64,000 nt of DNA. Source: Nannocystis pusilla (GTDB lineage Bacteria > Myxococcota_A > Polyangia > Nannocystales > Nannocystaceae). The notes below the pieces were generated by a model. The model made no database searches. It was not told where the DNA came from and saw only the letters and a program-made list of their open reading frames with translations. Of this stretch, positions 39,505 to 49,240 are shown in pieces. How positions within the stretch are numbered: position 1 is the stretch's first letter; every line of letters begins with the position of its first letter. The stretch spans positions 150,398 through 214,397 of the forward strand of contig NZ_JAIRAU010000039.1 of the NCBI RefSeq assembly GCF_020073745.1, written 5' to 3'. The translations under genes were made by a program, and so were the position numbers.

Positions 39505-41007
39505 ATGCGAATTTCTGCGTTATCGATCCTCGGGTTGACGGCAACAGCGGCGCTGAGCCCGGCGTGTGGCGACAGCGGAGGTGACGGCAGCGCGTCCACC
39601 TCGAGCACCACCGAACCCGGCGCCACGAGCCCCGACACGTCGGCGGGCGAGTCGACGATGTCGGCCAGCGCGCCCGACACGACCATGGGCACCGATGCCA
39701 CGTCGAGCCCGACCACGTCGACCACGACCGAGCAGCCGACGACCGGCGACACGATGGCCGTCGACACCACGACCGGCGACACCACCACGACCGGCGACAC
39801 CACGACCACCGACACCACGACCACCGACACCACAACCGAGAGCTCGACCAGCGACGGCAGCACTACCGGGATCGGCGGCGAGGCCAACGTGCTTTACGTG
39901 CGCGGCGACGGTCAAGACGGCAACCCCGGGACCGTCGAGCTGCCGCTGCGGACGATCCAGTGGGCCATCGACAGGGCCGGGCAGCTGGGCACCATCGACA
40001 CCATCCGCGTCGCCGAGGGCGACTACGCCGTCGACTACAGCAACGACGACCACATCGTGATGCTCGACGGCGTCTCGCTGTACGGCGGCTATCGGGCCGA
40101 CTGGGGCGAGCGCGACCCGGCGCAGTACGTCACGCGAATCGTCGACGAGTCGGCGGTGGCGCTCCCGTCGTCCGACTCCGATCCCCACCGGTCGATCGAG
40201 ATCCCCGCCGGCGTGTCCGGCGGCACGGTGCTCGACGGCTTCCACGTCGGCGTCTCGCGCGGGGAGCACCGGGCCGCGCTGTTCGTGGCGGGCGACGCCA
40301 CCATCCGCAACAACGTCATCGAACCGACCGAGGACGTCGCCTCGACCCGGATCGTCGGCATCCGCGTCGACTTCGGCGACCCGAACATCGTCGCCAACCG
40401 CTTCCGCTTCGACGTCGTCGACGTCCCGAGGCCCTCGTTCGCCGTCACGGCGGTCAGTTCCAACGGCCTGATCGCCGACAACGTGATCGACATGTCCGGC
40501 GTGCTGGGCAAGGCGTACGGGATCTATCTGGAAGGCGGCGCGGCGAAGGTCCTGGGTAACAGCATCTACCTGCAGGACGTCGACATCGGCACCCCCTACG
40601 GGATCTGGTTGGGCATGAACGCGACGCCGACCGTCGACAACAACCTGATCGAGTCGGAAAACATCTCCGCGACTTGCGTCTTCTCGAACAGCGGCGGGTC
40701 GGTGCCGAAGAACGCGCGCAACAACGTGCTCGATTGCAACTGGACCCTCTACGGGAGCAGCCCGATGCGACAGTGGAAGACGGTGATGGAGTTCGAGGAC
40801 GGGCTGGCGAACGCCGCCGACAACCTCAAGCTGGCGCAGACCATCGTCGGCCCCGACGACGACATGGTCCTCGACGCCCTCAGCCCGTGCACGGTGACGC
40901 AGGGCGGTCGCGACATCACCGCGGAAGTGCCGGACGACATCGACGGCCTCCCGCGCACGCTGCCGCTCAGCATCGGCGCGCACGAGTGGGACGGCGGCTG
41001 CCAGTGA
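39505..41007 (+). CDS. Beta-helix lipoprotein with Thr/Asp-rich linker
   Basis: A 500-residue surface-type lipoprotein. The ATG at 39505 gives the lipobox signal LSPAC (Cys21). Residues of about 25-135 are low complexity, with repeated TTTGD and TTTDTTT units. The mature domain starts VLYVRGDGQDGNPGTVELPLRTIQWAID, the usual opening of right-handed parallel beta-helix (pectate-lyase-like) proteins. Repeats follow with NNVIEP, ANRFRFD, DNVIDMSG and GNSIYL. A DUF1565-like domain is likely. The ending, IGAHEWDGGC, resembles the C-terminal motif of choice-of-anchor/beta-helix proteins. No catalytic residues were identified. It probably binds or cleaves a polysaccharide, or serves as a surface structure. 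Confidence 0.87.
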   Translation: MRISALSILGLTATAALSPACGDSGGDGSASTSSTTEPGATSPDTSAGESTMSASAPDTTMGTDATSSPTTSTTTEQPTTGDTMAVDTTTGDTTTTGDTTTTDTTTTDTTTESSTSDGSTTGIGGEANVLYVRGDGQDGNPGTVELPLRTIQWAIDRAGQLGTIDTIRVAEGDYAVDYSNDDHIVMLDGVSLYGGYRADWGERDPAQYVTRIVDESAVALPSSDSDPHRSIEIPAGVSGGTVLDGFHVGVSRGEHRAALFVAGDATIRNNVIEPTEDVASTRIVGIRVDFGDPNIVANRFRFDVVDVPRPSFAVTAVSSNGLIADNVIDMSGVLGKAYGIYLEGGAAKVLGNSIYLQDVDIGTPYGIWLGMNATPTVDNNLIESENISATCVFSNSGGSVPKNARNNVLDCNWTLYGSSPMRQWKTVMEFEDGLANAADNLKLAQTIVGPDDDMVLDALSPCTVTQGGRDITAEVPDDIDGLPRTLPLSIGAHEWDGGCQ

Positions 41008-41049
41008 CCGCGCGCGAGCGGGCGCCCGGATCGCGGCGTGCTCGCGCGG

Positions 41050-41910
41050 TCACGGACCGCTCGCCGCCTCGAAGGCGCGCATGAACGTGTCGGCATCGAC
41101 GGCGCAGGCGCGCAGCAGCTGCGGGAGCAACGCCTGGAGGCGCTCGCCGCCCTCCCTGGCCGGGACCTTGTCGCCGGCCCACATGCGGGCGATCGCGTCG
41201 ACCATGCCGATCAGGACCTCGACGCGCACGCTGCTGCGCGGCGACACCGGCGGGTACGACTGACAGGTCTGCCCGGCGGCCACCACCGCCTGGTCGGTGA
41301 GGCCGGCGCGCACCAGCAGCGCGGGCGTGAAGATCCCGCAGTGATACACGCTGAGAGACGGCGAGTCCTCGCTGCTGCCGCGGCGCTCGGCCTCGTCGGC
41401 GAGGGCGATGCAGCGGGTGCGGACCTCGTCGTAGCGGCCGGCGGCGAAGTGGACGTCGAGCTCGAGTGGGTCGGCGAGGTTGCGATCGCGCAGCAGCTGC
41501 GCCTCCATCTCGGGGCAGCCGTACATGTCGACGAACACCTCCACCTTCCCCTTGGGACATGGCACTTCGTACACGTCGATCATGTGCCCGCGGGCGTCGG
41601 GGCCGAGGCTGCCGGTGCGCGCGGCGGAGGCGGCCTGGGCGTCGCCGTCGAACGGATTGCCGCCGCCCGGGCAGCGGAACTCACGGGCGACGTATTGATA
41701 GGAGTCGCGCGGGCCGCAGCGCGGGATCGGGGCCTCGGCGCTGCCGGTGCCGCCGCCGGTGCGGCTCTCGACGCTCATGTCGTCGAACAGCTTGACCTGC
41801 GCGGCCTCGCCGGCGGCGTCGGGCGGCGCGACGTCGCGCTTGCCGCCGCGGCCGTGCCCGCCGCAGCCGGCGAGCGCGAGGAGGAGGACGAGCGAGCGCG
41901 GCGCGGTCAT
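41050..41910 (-). CDS. Lipoprotein of unknown function, 286 residues
   Basis: The ATG at 41910 is preceded by a strong ribosome site (GGAGGA) and gives a lipobox signal LAGC (Cys16). The mature protein has a Gly/Asp-rich spacer and a Cys-containing domain (RCGPRDSYQYVAREFRCPGGGNPF). The middle, DVYEVPCPKGKVEVFVDMYGCPE, and a helical C-terminal half (ALLVRAGLTDQAVVAAGQTC) follow. I do not recognise the family. It lies 85 bp downstream of the alpha-2-macroglobulin gene on the same strand and may be co-transcribed with it. Confidence 0.8.
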   Translation of the reverse strand: MTAPRSLVLLLALAGCGGHGRGGKRDVAPPDAAGEAAQVKLFDDMSVESRTGGGTGSAEAPIPRCGPRDSYQYVAREFRCPGGGNPFDGDAQAASAARTGSLGPDARGHMIDVYEVPCPKGKVEVFVDMYGCPEMEAQLLRDRNLADPLELDVHFAAGRYDEVRTRCIALADEAERRGSSEDSPSLSVYHCGIFTPALLVRAGLTDQAVVAAGQTCQSYPPVSPRSSVRVEVLIGMVDAIARMWAGDKVPAREGGERLQALLPQLLRACAVDADTFMRAFEAASGP

Positions 41911-41995
41911 CGTCCTCCGAGAGTTGCACGAGGTGGGCACCGCGACCAGTCCCGCCGGCGAGCGAGCCGCCGGGCGGGACCGGACGCGGACGAGG

Positions 41996-44900
41996 TCACT
42001 CGACCACGCGCACCCTGGTCGAGGCGCCGTGGCCGAACAGCTCCGGCATGTACATCGCCTCGGCGCGCACGGGCGGCAGTTCGAACTCGCCGATCGTGGT
42101 CGCGCGCGCGGTGTAGCTGTACGTGTAGACGCCCGCCGGCATGTGGTTCGAGAACAGCAGCATGCGATCGTCGCGCATCTCGGTGTGGTCGAAGCGCCAC
42201 CACGGGCGCCACCACCACCAGCCGCCGAGCTCGCCGAAGAACGGGACGCTGCTGTCGACCGACTGGCTCTCCACCCCGCCCTCCACGTCGCGCAGGGTGG
42301 TGGAGAACTTGGCGTTCTGGCCCTCGAAGCCGCCCGGCAGCGGATCGTCGATGACGACGAAGTTGGCGCGGTCCTTGGCGACGAGCGTGAGGTTGACGCG
42401 CACGAGCGCGCCGGCCTTGATCTGCCAGGTGCCGTCGTCCAGCTTCTTGACCGACTCGGGGTCGGGCTTGTCGCCGCCCTGCGCCAGCGGCTCGTAGCTG
42501 CGGTGCACGGTGAAGCCCTGCGACTCGGCCTTCATGGCCAGGTCGGCGGGCGCGTAGCGGAGGCCGAGGCGGTAGTACAAGAGGCCCGGGCCCTCCTTGC
42601 TCAGCAGCAGCTCGCGCGGCTTCTGCTCGACGAGCTTCTGCATCGGGATCTGCTGCTCGACCACCGCCATGCTGCGGCCCTTGAACGCGCGCTCGCCGGC
42701 GAACGCGGTGTCGAGCCAGACGCGCGCGACGTAGTCGGGCACGTCCTTCTCGATGGTCGTGAAGTAGCGGCTGGCCGCCAGCAGCGCCCACGCGTTGGCG
42801 TGCGTGGTGCCCCACTGCCCGCCCTTCTGCGGGTCGCGGCTGTCGAGGATCCCCGCCATCACCTTCGGCAGCAGCGGGTCGTCGGCCGCGACCTCGAGCA
42901 GGGCCATGAGCGCGATCGCGTCGGTCTGCACGTCGGAGTGCATGAGCACCTGCAGGCCGTAGCCGTCGTCGCCCTCGCGCGCGCTCTCGGCGAAGTGCGC
43001 GGTCCTGGCGTTCTCGACCACCTTGGCCTTGAACTCCTTCAGCAGCGCGTCGCGCGGGCCGGTCATGCCGTAGCGCTGCGCCGTCGCCAGCAGCAGCGCG
43101 TGGGCGTACAGCGGCATCTCCTTGCGCTTGGCGTAGACGCGCTCGAACAGGTCGCTGCCGCGGCCGTCGCGGCTCATCAGCCACAGCGCGAAGGCCCGGC
43201 TGGTGTGATCGTAGTAGCGACCCCACGGCGTCGCCTCGCCGTTGCGCACGAAGTTGTCGAGGTAGGCCATCGCGCGATCGATGGCGCCGTCGTCGACCTT
43301 GAACCCGGCCTTCTTGCCCTCGAGCCAGGCGAAGGTCACCCACGCGGTCAGGTACGGCGAGCTGCGCGCGGCCTCGTCCCAGTAGCGGAAGCCGCCGTCC
43401 CAGTTCTGCCGCGTCTGGATCCGCGCGACGCCCTCGGCGCCGAGCGCTTGCCGCTTGGCCAGGTCGCTGACGCTGGCGATCGGGAACTGCTCGAGCACCG
43501 GGCCGAGCACGAAGATCGGCAGCAGGCGGCTGGCCAGCTGCTCGGTGCACTCGTACTTGTAGCCGATGAGGTAGTCGACCGCGTCCTCGAGGCCGGTCAG
43601 CGCGGTCGAGCTCATGCTCAGCTCGAGCCCGCCGAACGCCTTCAGCGCGTCCTCGGGGACCTTGATCGCGCGCGAGATGCTGTCGCTCGTGACCCCGTAG
43701 TCGGCGAACGCCTGGCGCGTGGCCGGATAGTGGACCGGCAGCGCCAGCTCGGTGGCGTCGCGGCCGCCGTTCGACAGCGCGGCGAACTGCAGGCGCATGG
43801 TGCCGACGCGATCGACGGCCATCGGGAACCGGACCTCGCGCGACTCGCCGGCCGGGATCTCGACGCCCTGCGTGGGCTCGCCCGAGATGACGACGTTGCT
43901 GCCGCGCGTGCCGACGAGGATCGCCTGCGGCTCGCTGGTCTGGTTGTCGACCATCACCGAGGCCTCGAACTTGTCGCCGAAGTTGGCGAAGCGCGGCAGG
44001 CTCGGCCGCAGCATGATCGGCTTGCGCACCTTGACGGAGGCCTCGCCCGAGCCGAAGCGATCGGCCTGATCGGGGTCGACGGCGACCGCCATGATGCGGA
44101 AGCTGGTCAGGTTCTCCGGCATCGGGATCTCGACGGTCGCCTCGCCGCTGGCGTCGACCGTGACCTCGGCGTTGAAGTACGCGGTGGTCGCGAACAGCGA
44201 GCGCAGCGAGATCGGCTGGTTCATCGCCACGCTGGCGTCGAGCGCCGCCGTCGCGGTGGCCTGGCGCGCGCGCTTGGCCATTTGTGGGACGGCCCGCTCC
44301 TCGCTCTCTTCGGCGACCTTGGCCTCGGCCATCGGCATCGTCGGTGCGGGCGCGGCCGCAGGCATGGCCCCGCCCTTGTCGGCCATCGCGCCGTAGCCGG
44401 AGCCGGTGCCGCCGCCCCCACGGCCCACGCCGTTGAGGGCGAGGCCGCCCCACACATCACCGTCGGTCGGAGCCATCTGCGCCTCGTCGGGCGGCGGCGG
44501 CGGGGCCGGCGGCTCCTGCTCCTTCTTCGCCACCAGGAACTGACGCATGTCGAACAGGCTGACGCCGGGGTCGCGCTCGTGGTGGAAGAACGCCAGCGGG
44601 TCCGGGGTCTGGAAGCCCATCAGGCTGAGCACGCCCTCGTCCACGACCATCACCGCGACGGCGGCCTTCTGCGGCGCGCCGCCGGCGTCCCTGGCCTTGA
44701 TCTTGAGCTTCAGCGTGTCCTTCGGCGCCACTTCTGTCTTTTCGGGCAGGACCTCGAGCGCGATCTGCTTGCGCGTCGGCGCGATCTTGAGGTCGACCTG
44801 GCCGACGGCGAACGCCGGGCGGCCGAGGTCCTGTCCGGGCGGCGCGCCGGGCACGTCGACGCGCCCGCGCACCAGCAGGATCGACGCGCGCACCTGCGGG

Positions 44901-47900
44901 ATCTGGGCCTCGTCGATCGGCACCTCGATGGTCGCCGCCCCGCCCTCCACCTCGATCGTGTGGTGCGAGACGATGCCCTCGCGGGCGATGACCACCAGAC
45001 CGCGCGCCTTGTCGAACGGCGAGCGCACCAGCACCGTGGCCTTGTCGCCGGGCTCGTAGGTGCGCTTGTCCGGCACCATGTCGACGCGGTGCTGGTCCTG
45101 CTGCCACACCACCGCGTCCTCGCCGTAGACGTAGAACGGGTGCTTCGACAGCGACTTGTGGCCCTTGGGGTCGGTGATCAGCGCGCGGATGTCGTAGCTG
45201 CCGGCCTTGTCGACCACGACCTCGCAATGGACGGGCGCGTCGGCCGAGACCAGCGCGCAGCTGCCGACCTCGACGTCGACGGTCTCGTACTTGTACTGCC
45301 ACGCGCCGCCCTCTTGCACCGCGGCGCGCGAGGTCTCCTTGCGCACCAGCTTGACCGCGACGTCGCGGCCCGCGATCCGCTTGCCGTCGACGTCGACGAC
45401 CACGGCCTCGAGGCGGGCGCGCTCGCCCGCGCGGTAGACCGAGCGATCGGCGCGCACGCCGGCGTACTCGCTCGCGGGGTGGACCACGTAGGTCGCGCGG
45501 CCGGCGATCGCCTGGCGGTTCTCGTCGGTGACGTTGGCCTCGAGCGTGTACGTCGACGCGCCCGGCGGCTCCTCCGACTTCGGCCCGGCCGGCGGCACCG
45601 GCGTCTTCTGGCCCCACGGCGTCTCGACCGCGGCGAGCACGTGGCTCACGCTGAGGAGGCCGCGCGCGTCGGTCTGGCCGCTGCCCTGGCGCACCAGCAT
45701 GCCGCTGCCGTACGGCGTCGGGAAGCCGATCTTGCCGCGGCCGAAGCCGCCGTAGCCGAACCCGCCGCCCTGCATCCACCACTCCGAGCCGCCCTGGCCG
45801 AACGTGAACGCCTCGTTCTCGCTGCCCGGCGGGCGGTACGGCGAGTCCTGGCGGCGCAGCGTGTACGTCGCCGCGGCGCCGACCATCGGCGCGCCGTGGA
45901 GGTAGCTGGCCTTGATGTCGGCCTGCAGCGTGTCGCCGTAGAGCAGCGGGGCCTCGGCCGGGCGCTCGACCTTGACCTCGAACTCCGGCGCGCGGAACTG
46001 CTGGACCTCGAACGAGTGGTAGAAGGCGCGCTCGTTCGAGAACAGCCCGCCCGGCGAGCTGACGTGCAGCTGATAGCTGCCCGTGTCGCCGTCGGCGGGG
46101 ATCGGGATGTCGAAGCTGAAGGTGCCGAACTGGCCGATCTTCAGCTCGCCCTTGGCGACCTCGTGGCCGCGCGGGCCGGTCACCGTGTAGCTCGCGGTCG
46201 TGCCGGCGCGCCACAGCTGGACCTTGCCCGCGGGGCCGCGCGTCTCCTCGCGCACGATGCCTTGCATGTGCACCGTCTCGCCCGGCTTGTACGGCTGGCG
46301 ATCGCTGTAGAAGAAGATCCGCGGCTCGTCCTCGCGGTTGCCGTTCATCCACGAGCCCCACGAATTGTCCGCGGTCTGCTGCAGCGGGATGTAGGCGGCC
46401 TCGCCCTGGTGGCGGGCGAGGATGTAGGGCTGATCGTACATCGTGCCGTGGGTCAGCTCGGCCAGGCCGTCGGGGCCCGACTTGCCGGACCACACCGGAC
46501 CGTCGAGCGCCATGTTGTGCAGCGCGAGCTCGACGCCCGCCATCGGCGCGCCGGTCTCGATGTCGGTGACGAGGATGACGCCGCTGTCGCTGTCGAGCGC
46601 CGCGGTCACGCCGAGGCGGGTGATCTGGACCACCTGCGACAGCGACTGGCGGTAGTGCCAGCCGCTGCCGCCGAGCTGGTTCGAGCGCGCGCCGAGCAGC
46701 ACGAACTTGCCCGCGCCGGCGCCGAGCGCCTTGGCGTCGAGCGGCAGGATCGACGCCTCGACCCGCGAGTCCTTGACGTCGAACATCTTGTCCCACGTCG
46801 GGCTCTTGAGCGGCTCGGGCCACTCGCCGTCGTAGCGGACGTGGCGGTCGATCAGGACCTTGCGGATCTCGGCCGGCTCGAACGACCTCGCCCGGACCTC
46901 CACCGAGGTCAGGCCGGTCGCGCGCGCCTCGAGCACGCCGGAGTGGCTCGGCTCGAGCACCGCAGGGTCGACCGGGCGGTCGGCCCACTGCAGCGAGGCG
47001 TCGAGCGCCGGCAGCGTGACCGTCTTGCGGTACGGCGCCTTGAGCTCCTGGCCGTGGATGTCCTTCAGGCCAGCATCGACCTCGATCGTGTAGGTGCCGA
47101 GCCCGCGGAACCCGCCGGCGAGGTGGATCCCGCCGCCGACCGTGACCTTGAGGTCGGGCACTTCAGGGGTGACCCGGACCTTCTTCTCGAAGCCCGGGTC
47201 GCTGACGATCGGCGTCGACGCGCTGATCTGGATGCCGCCCTGCGGGTTGCACTCCCAGTAGTACTGCTGCGAGCACCGCGGGCCGCTCAGCGTCAGCGGC
47301 GGGAAGGTGCGCACCTTGAGCTTGATCGCCTTGCTCGCGTTCGGACCCTCGCCGTATACACCGGCCGGGATCTCGACGGTGTAGAGCGTGTTGGCCGCGA
47401 GCGCGCCGGTCGGCCGCAGCACGATCACGCGCTCCTTCGGGCCGCGCGTGGCCTGCGAGCGGAACGGCTCGGGCAGGCCCTCCCACTGCTCCGGCGCCAC
47501 CGCGCTGACGCTGACCTCCCCGCCCCCGCCGCGCACGCGCAGCGCCGCGAGCAGCTTGTCGCGGTCGATCGCCTGGTTGAACTGGATGACGATCGGCGTG
47601 TCGAGCGTGGCGTCGCCGAACTCGCCCGGCCAGTGCGTCTCGACCTCGAGGCCCGGCGTGGTGAACTGCCACTTCACCTCCTTGGCGAGCTTGGTCCCGA
47701 GCGTCGACGTCTCGCCGGACACGACCTTGGCCGTGTACGTGGTCGAGTACGGCATGCGGCCCTCGGGCTCGAACGCGATCATCTGCGTGCCGAGCCAGCG
47801 GAATTTGCCCTTCGGCAGCGGCTCGATGGTCAGCGGCGAGCGCTCGAGCTTGAGGTCGTCGATCGACGCCAGCGGGACCATCGGCTGGTTGAACACCGCG

Positions 47901-48289
47901 CTCACCGAGCCGACCAGCCCCGGCGCCTTCTCCGTCGGGCTGGTGCGCAGGACCTTCAGCGGGCCCTCCTCGACCAGGTCCTGGGTCTGCTTGCTCGGCG
48001 GCGCCGGCGGCGGGAACGGCAGCTCGATCTTCTCGCTGACGCTCGGCGGCGGCTTGGGTCCGGCGGTCGGCGTCAACTCGCCGGCGATATCGCTCGCCTC
48101 GGGTTCGATCGCCGGTACGCCCGCCCACAGGTCGAGCCTGGCAGGTTGCCCGGCAGCCTCGGGGGTCGCCCCGGTGTCGGCCGCAGGAGGCGGAGTCTTC
48201 GGAGTGCAAGCCGGGAGGAAGAACATCGCGGCGAAGAGGCCCGCCGGGCCGGTGCGCCGGATCTGTCGCTTGTTGGCGTGGTCACGCAT
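41996..48289 (-). CDS. Bacterial alpha-2-macroglobulin lipoprotein with thioester
   Basis: A 2097-residue protease-trapping protein anchored in the envelope by a lipobox signal (FLPAC, Cys28). It shows MG-type beta domains from about residue 110 onward and an A2M_N-like region near PGETVHMQGIVREE. The thioester domain contains YECTEQLASRLLP; Cys1581 and Gln1584 form the CxEQ thioester that covalently traps attacking proteases. A Gly-rich stretch (residues of about 1280-1310) precedes the bait/thioester part and could be the protease-sensitive region. E. coli YfhM is about 1650 residues, so this copy is larger. The usual partner gene pbpC is not adjacent. The downstream unknown lipoprotein may belong to the same unit. 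Confidence 0.92.
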   Translation of the reverse strand: MRDHANKRQIRRTGPAGLFAAMFFLPACTPKTPPPAADTGATPEAAGQPARLDLWAGVPAIEPEASDIAGELTPTAGPKPPPSVSEKIELPFPPPAPPSKQTQDLVEEGPLKVLRTSPTEKAPGLVGSVSAVFNQPMVPLASIDDLKLERSPLTIEPLPKGKFRWLGTQMIAFEPEGRMPYSTTYTAKVVSGETSTLGTKLAKEVKWQFTTPGLEVETHWPGEFGDATLDTPIVIQFNQAIDRDKLLAALRVRGGGGEVSVSAVAPEQWEGLPEPFRSQATRGPKERVIVLRPTGALAANTLYTVEIPAGVYGEGPNASKAIKLKVRTFPPLTLSGPRCSQQYYWECNPQGGIQISASTPIVSDPGFEKKVRVTPEVPDLKVTVGGGIHLAGGFRGLGTYTIEVDAGLKDIHGQELKAPYRKTVTLPALDASLQWADRPVDPAVLEPSHSGVLEARATGLTSVEVRARSFEPAEIRKVLIDRHVRYDGEWPEPLKSPTWDKMFDVKDSRVEASILPLDAKALGAGAGKFVLLGARSNQLGGSGWHYRQSLSQVVQITRLGVTAALDSDSGVILVTDIETGAPMAGVELALHNMALDGPVWSGKSGPDGLAELTHGTMYDQPYILARHQGEAAYIPLQQTADNSWGSWMNGNREDEPRIFFYSDRQPYKPGETVHMQGIVREETRGPAGKVQLWRAGTTASYTVTGPRGHEVAKGELKIGQFGTFSFDIPIPADGDTGSYQLHVSSPGGLFSNERAFYHSFEVQQFRAPEFEVKVERPAEAPLLYGDTLQADIKASYLHGAPMVGAAATYTLRRQDSPYRPPGSENEAFTFGQGGSEWWMQGGGFGYGGFGRGKIGFPTPYGSGMLVRQGSGQTDARGLLSVSHVLAAVETPWGQKTPVPPAGPKSEEPPGASTYTLEANVTDENRQAIAGRATYVVHPASEYAGVRADRSVYRAGERARLEAVVVDVDGKRIAGRDVAVKLVRKETSRAAVQEGGAWQYKYETVDVEVGSCALVSADAPVHCEVVVDKAGSYDIRALITDPKGHKSLSKHPFYVYGEDAVVWQQDQHRVDMVPDKRTYEPGDKATVLVRSPFDKARGLVVIAREGIVSHHTIEVEGGAATIEVPIDEAQIPQVRASILLVRGRVDVPGAPPGQDLGRPAFAVGQVDLKIAPTRKQIALEVLPEKTEVAPKDTLKLKIKARDAGGAPQKAAVAVMVVDEGVLSLMGFQTPDPLAFFHHERDPGVSLFDMRQFLVAKKEQEPPAPPPPPDEAQMAPTDGDVWGGLALNGVGRGGGGTGSGYGAMADKGGAMPAAAPAPTMPMAEAKVAEESEERAVPQMAKRARQATATAALDASVAMNQPISLRSLFATTAYFNAEVTVDASGEATVEIPMPENLTSFRIMAVAVDPDQADRFGSGEASVKVRKPIMLRPSLPRFANFGDKFEASVMVDNQTSEPQAILVGTRGSNVVISGEPTQGVEIPAGESREVRFPMAVDRVGTMRLQFAALSNGGRDATELALPVHYPATRQAFADYGVTSDSISRAIKVPEDALKAFGGLELSMSSTALTGLEDAVDYLIGYKYECTEQLASRLLPIFVLGPVLEQFPIASVSDLAKRQALGAEGVARIQTRQNWDGGFRYWDEAARSSPYLTAWVTFAWLEGKKAGFKVDDGAIDRAMAYLDNFVRNGEATPWGRYYDHTSRAFALWLMSRDGRGSDLFERVYAKRKEMPLYAHALLLATAQRYGMTGPRDALLKEFKAKVVENARTAHFAESAREGDDGYGLQVLMHSDVQTDAIALMALLEVAADDPLLPKVMAGILDSRDPQKGGQWGTTHANAWALLAASRYFTTIEKDVPDYVARVWLDTAFAGERAFKGRSMAVVEQQIPMQKLVEQKPRELLLSKEGPGLLYYRLGLRYAPADLAMKAESQGFTVHRSYEPLAQGGDKPDPESVKKLDDGTWQIKAGALVRVNLTLVAKDRANFVVIDDPLPGGFEGQNAKFSTTLRDVEGGVESQSVDSSVPFFGELGGWWWWRPWWRFDHTEMRDDRMLLFSNHMPAGVYTYSYTARATTIGEFELPPVRAEAMYMPELFGHGASTRVRVVE

Positions 48290-48490
48290 GGAGCGCTCGA
48301 TTCACATTCGGGTGAAAGGGGGGAGCGGAAACGCCACGCAAACGCGGAGGCGGGGCTCATGCTTACACACGCGGACGCCGCGATCGAGTGCGTCGACGCG
48401 CGGGCGCGACCCGGGGCGATCTCCAGCGGAACAACGGTCCGAGCGGCGTGCGCTTGCGGGGCCCGGTCACGGCTGCCACCCTCCGCCACC

Positions 48491-49222
48491 ATGAAACCCC
48501 TCACGCTGCTTGGCCTAATCGCCCCACTCCTCATTGCCGCGTGCGGTGACGACGGCGGCGCCTCGACCGGAACCGGGTCGACCACCGACTCGACCACCGG
48601 TGGTTCCAGCGGGACCGGGACCGCCACCGAGCCCACGACCGGCGCCACGACCGACACCACCGGCGACAGCATCGGCGAGACCACTGGGCTCGACACCACC
48701 TCGACCTCGACCCCGGCGCCGACCTCCACCGACGCCACCGATACGACCACGACCACCACGACGACCACCGGCGACACCACCGATGGCGACACCGGCTCGA
48801 CTGACCCTTCGGACAGCACCACCGGGGCCCCGAGCGGCGACGCGCTGGCGATCACCCTGAAGGACATCGCCATCTACGCCAATTGTATGCCGATCGTCGA
48901 ACCCGACAACATCCTCGGCTTCTGGACCGTCACCTACGACAATTCGCAGGGCCTCGCAGCGACCTCCGCCGAGCTGACGAAGGCGACCATCACCTTGTCG
49001 CCCGACAACATGCCGAGCGTCCACGACATCACCGTCGCGCCGGACCAGAGCGGCCCGGTGGGCGCCGGCCAGTCGCTCGATCAGGAGCAGATGAAACAGC
49101 AGGGTCCGCCCACCCCCGGCTGCGCCTTCTGCAATCAGCCGTACCGCCTCGACCTGACGTTCCAGAGCGGCGGCGTCGACGTCCCCGTGGTCCACGAGGC
49201 CACCCTCGACTGCGTGTTCTGA
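48491..49222 (+). CDS. Lipoprotein with Thr-rich linker, 243 residues
   Basis: Lipobox signal IAAC (Cys18), followed by about 90 residues of Thr/Ser/Gly/Asp-rich sequence (STTDSTTGGSSGTG, GDTTDGDTGS). The small mature domain of about 125 residues starts ALAITLKDIAIYANCMPIVEPDN and contains four cysteines, two of them in CAFCNQPYRLDLTF. It resembles a beta-sandwich with disulphides. The function is unknown. The same linker style recurs in the next gene and in the lipoproteins at 39.5 and 50.4 kb. It is divergent from the alpha-2-macroglobulin gene. Confidence 0.85.
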   Translation: MKPLTLLGLIAPLLIAACGDDGGASTGTGSTTDSTTGGSSGTGTATEPTTGATTDTTGDSIGETTGLDTTSTSTPAPTSTDATDTTTTTTTTTGDTTDGDTGSTDPSDSTTGAPSGDALAITLKDIAIYANCMPIVEPDNILGFWTVTYDNSQGLAATSAELTKATITLSPDNMPSVHDITVAPDQSGPVGAGQSLDQEQMKQQGPPTPGCAFCNQPYRLDLTFQSGGVDVPVVHEATLDCVF

Positions 49223-49234
49223 CGCAGCTACGAT
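49206..49234 (+). promoter_or_regulatory. Promoter before the PI-PLC lipoprotein, leaderless spacing
   Basis: TCGACT (49206-49211) and TACGAT (49229-49234) are 17 bp apart. The -10 ends 6 bp before the ATG at 49241. The -35 lies within the end of the preceding gene. Confidence 0.4.
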
Positions 49235-49240
49235 CGCGCC

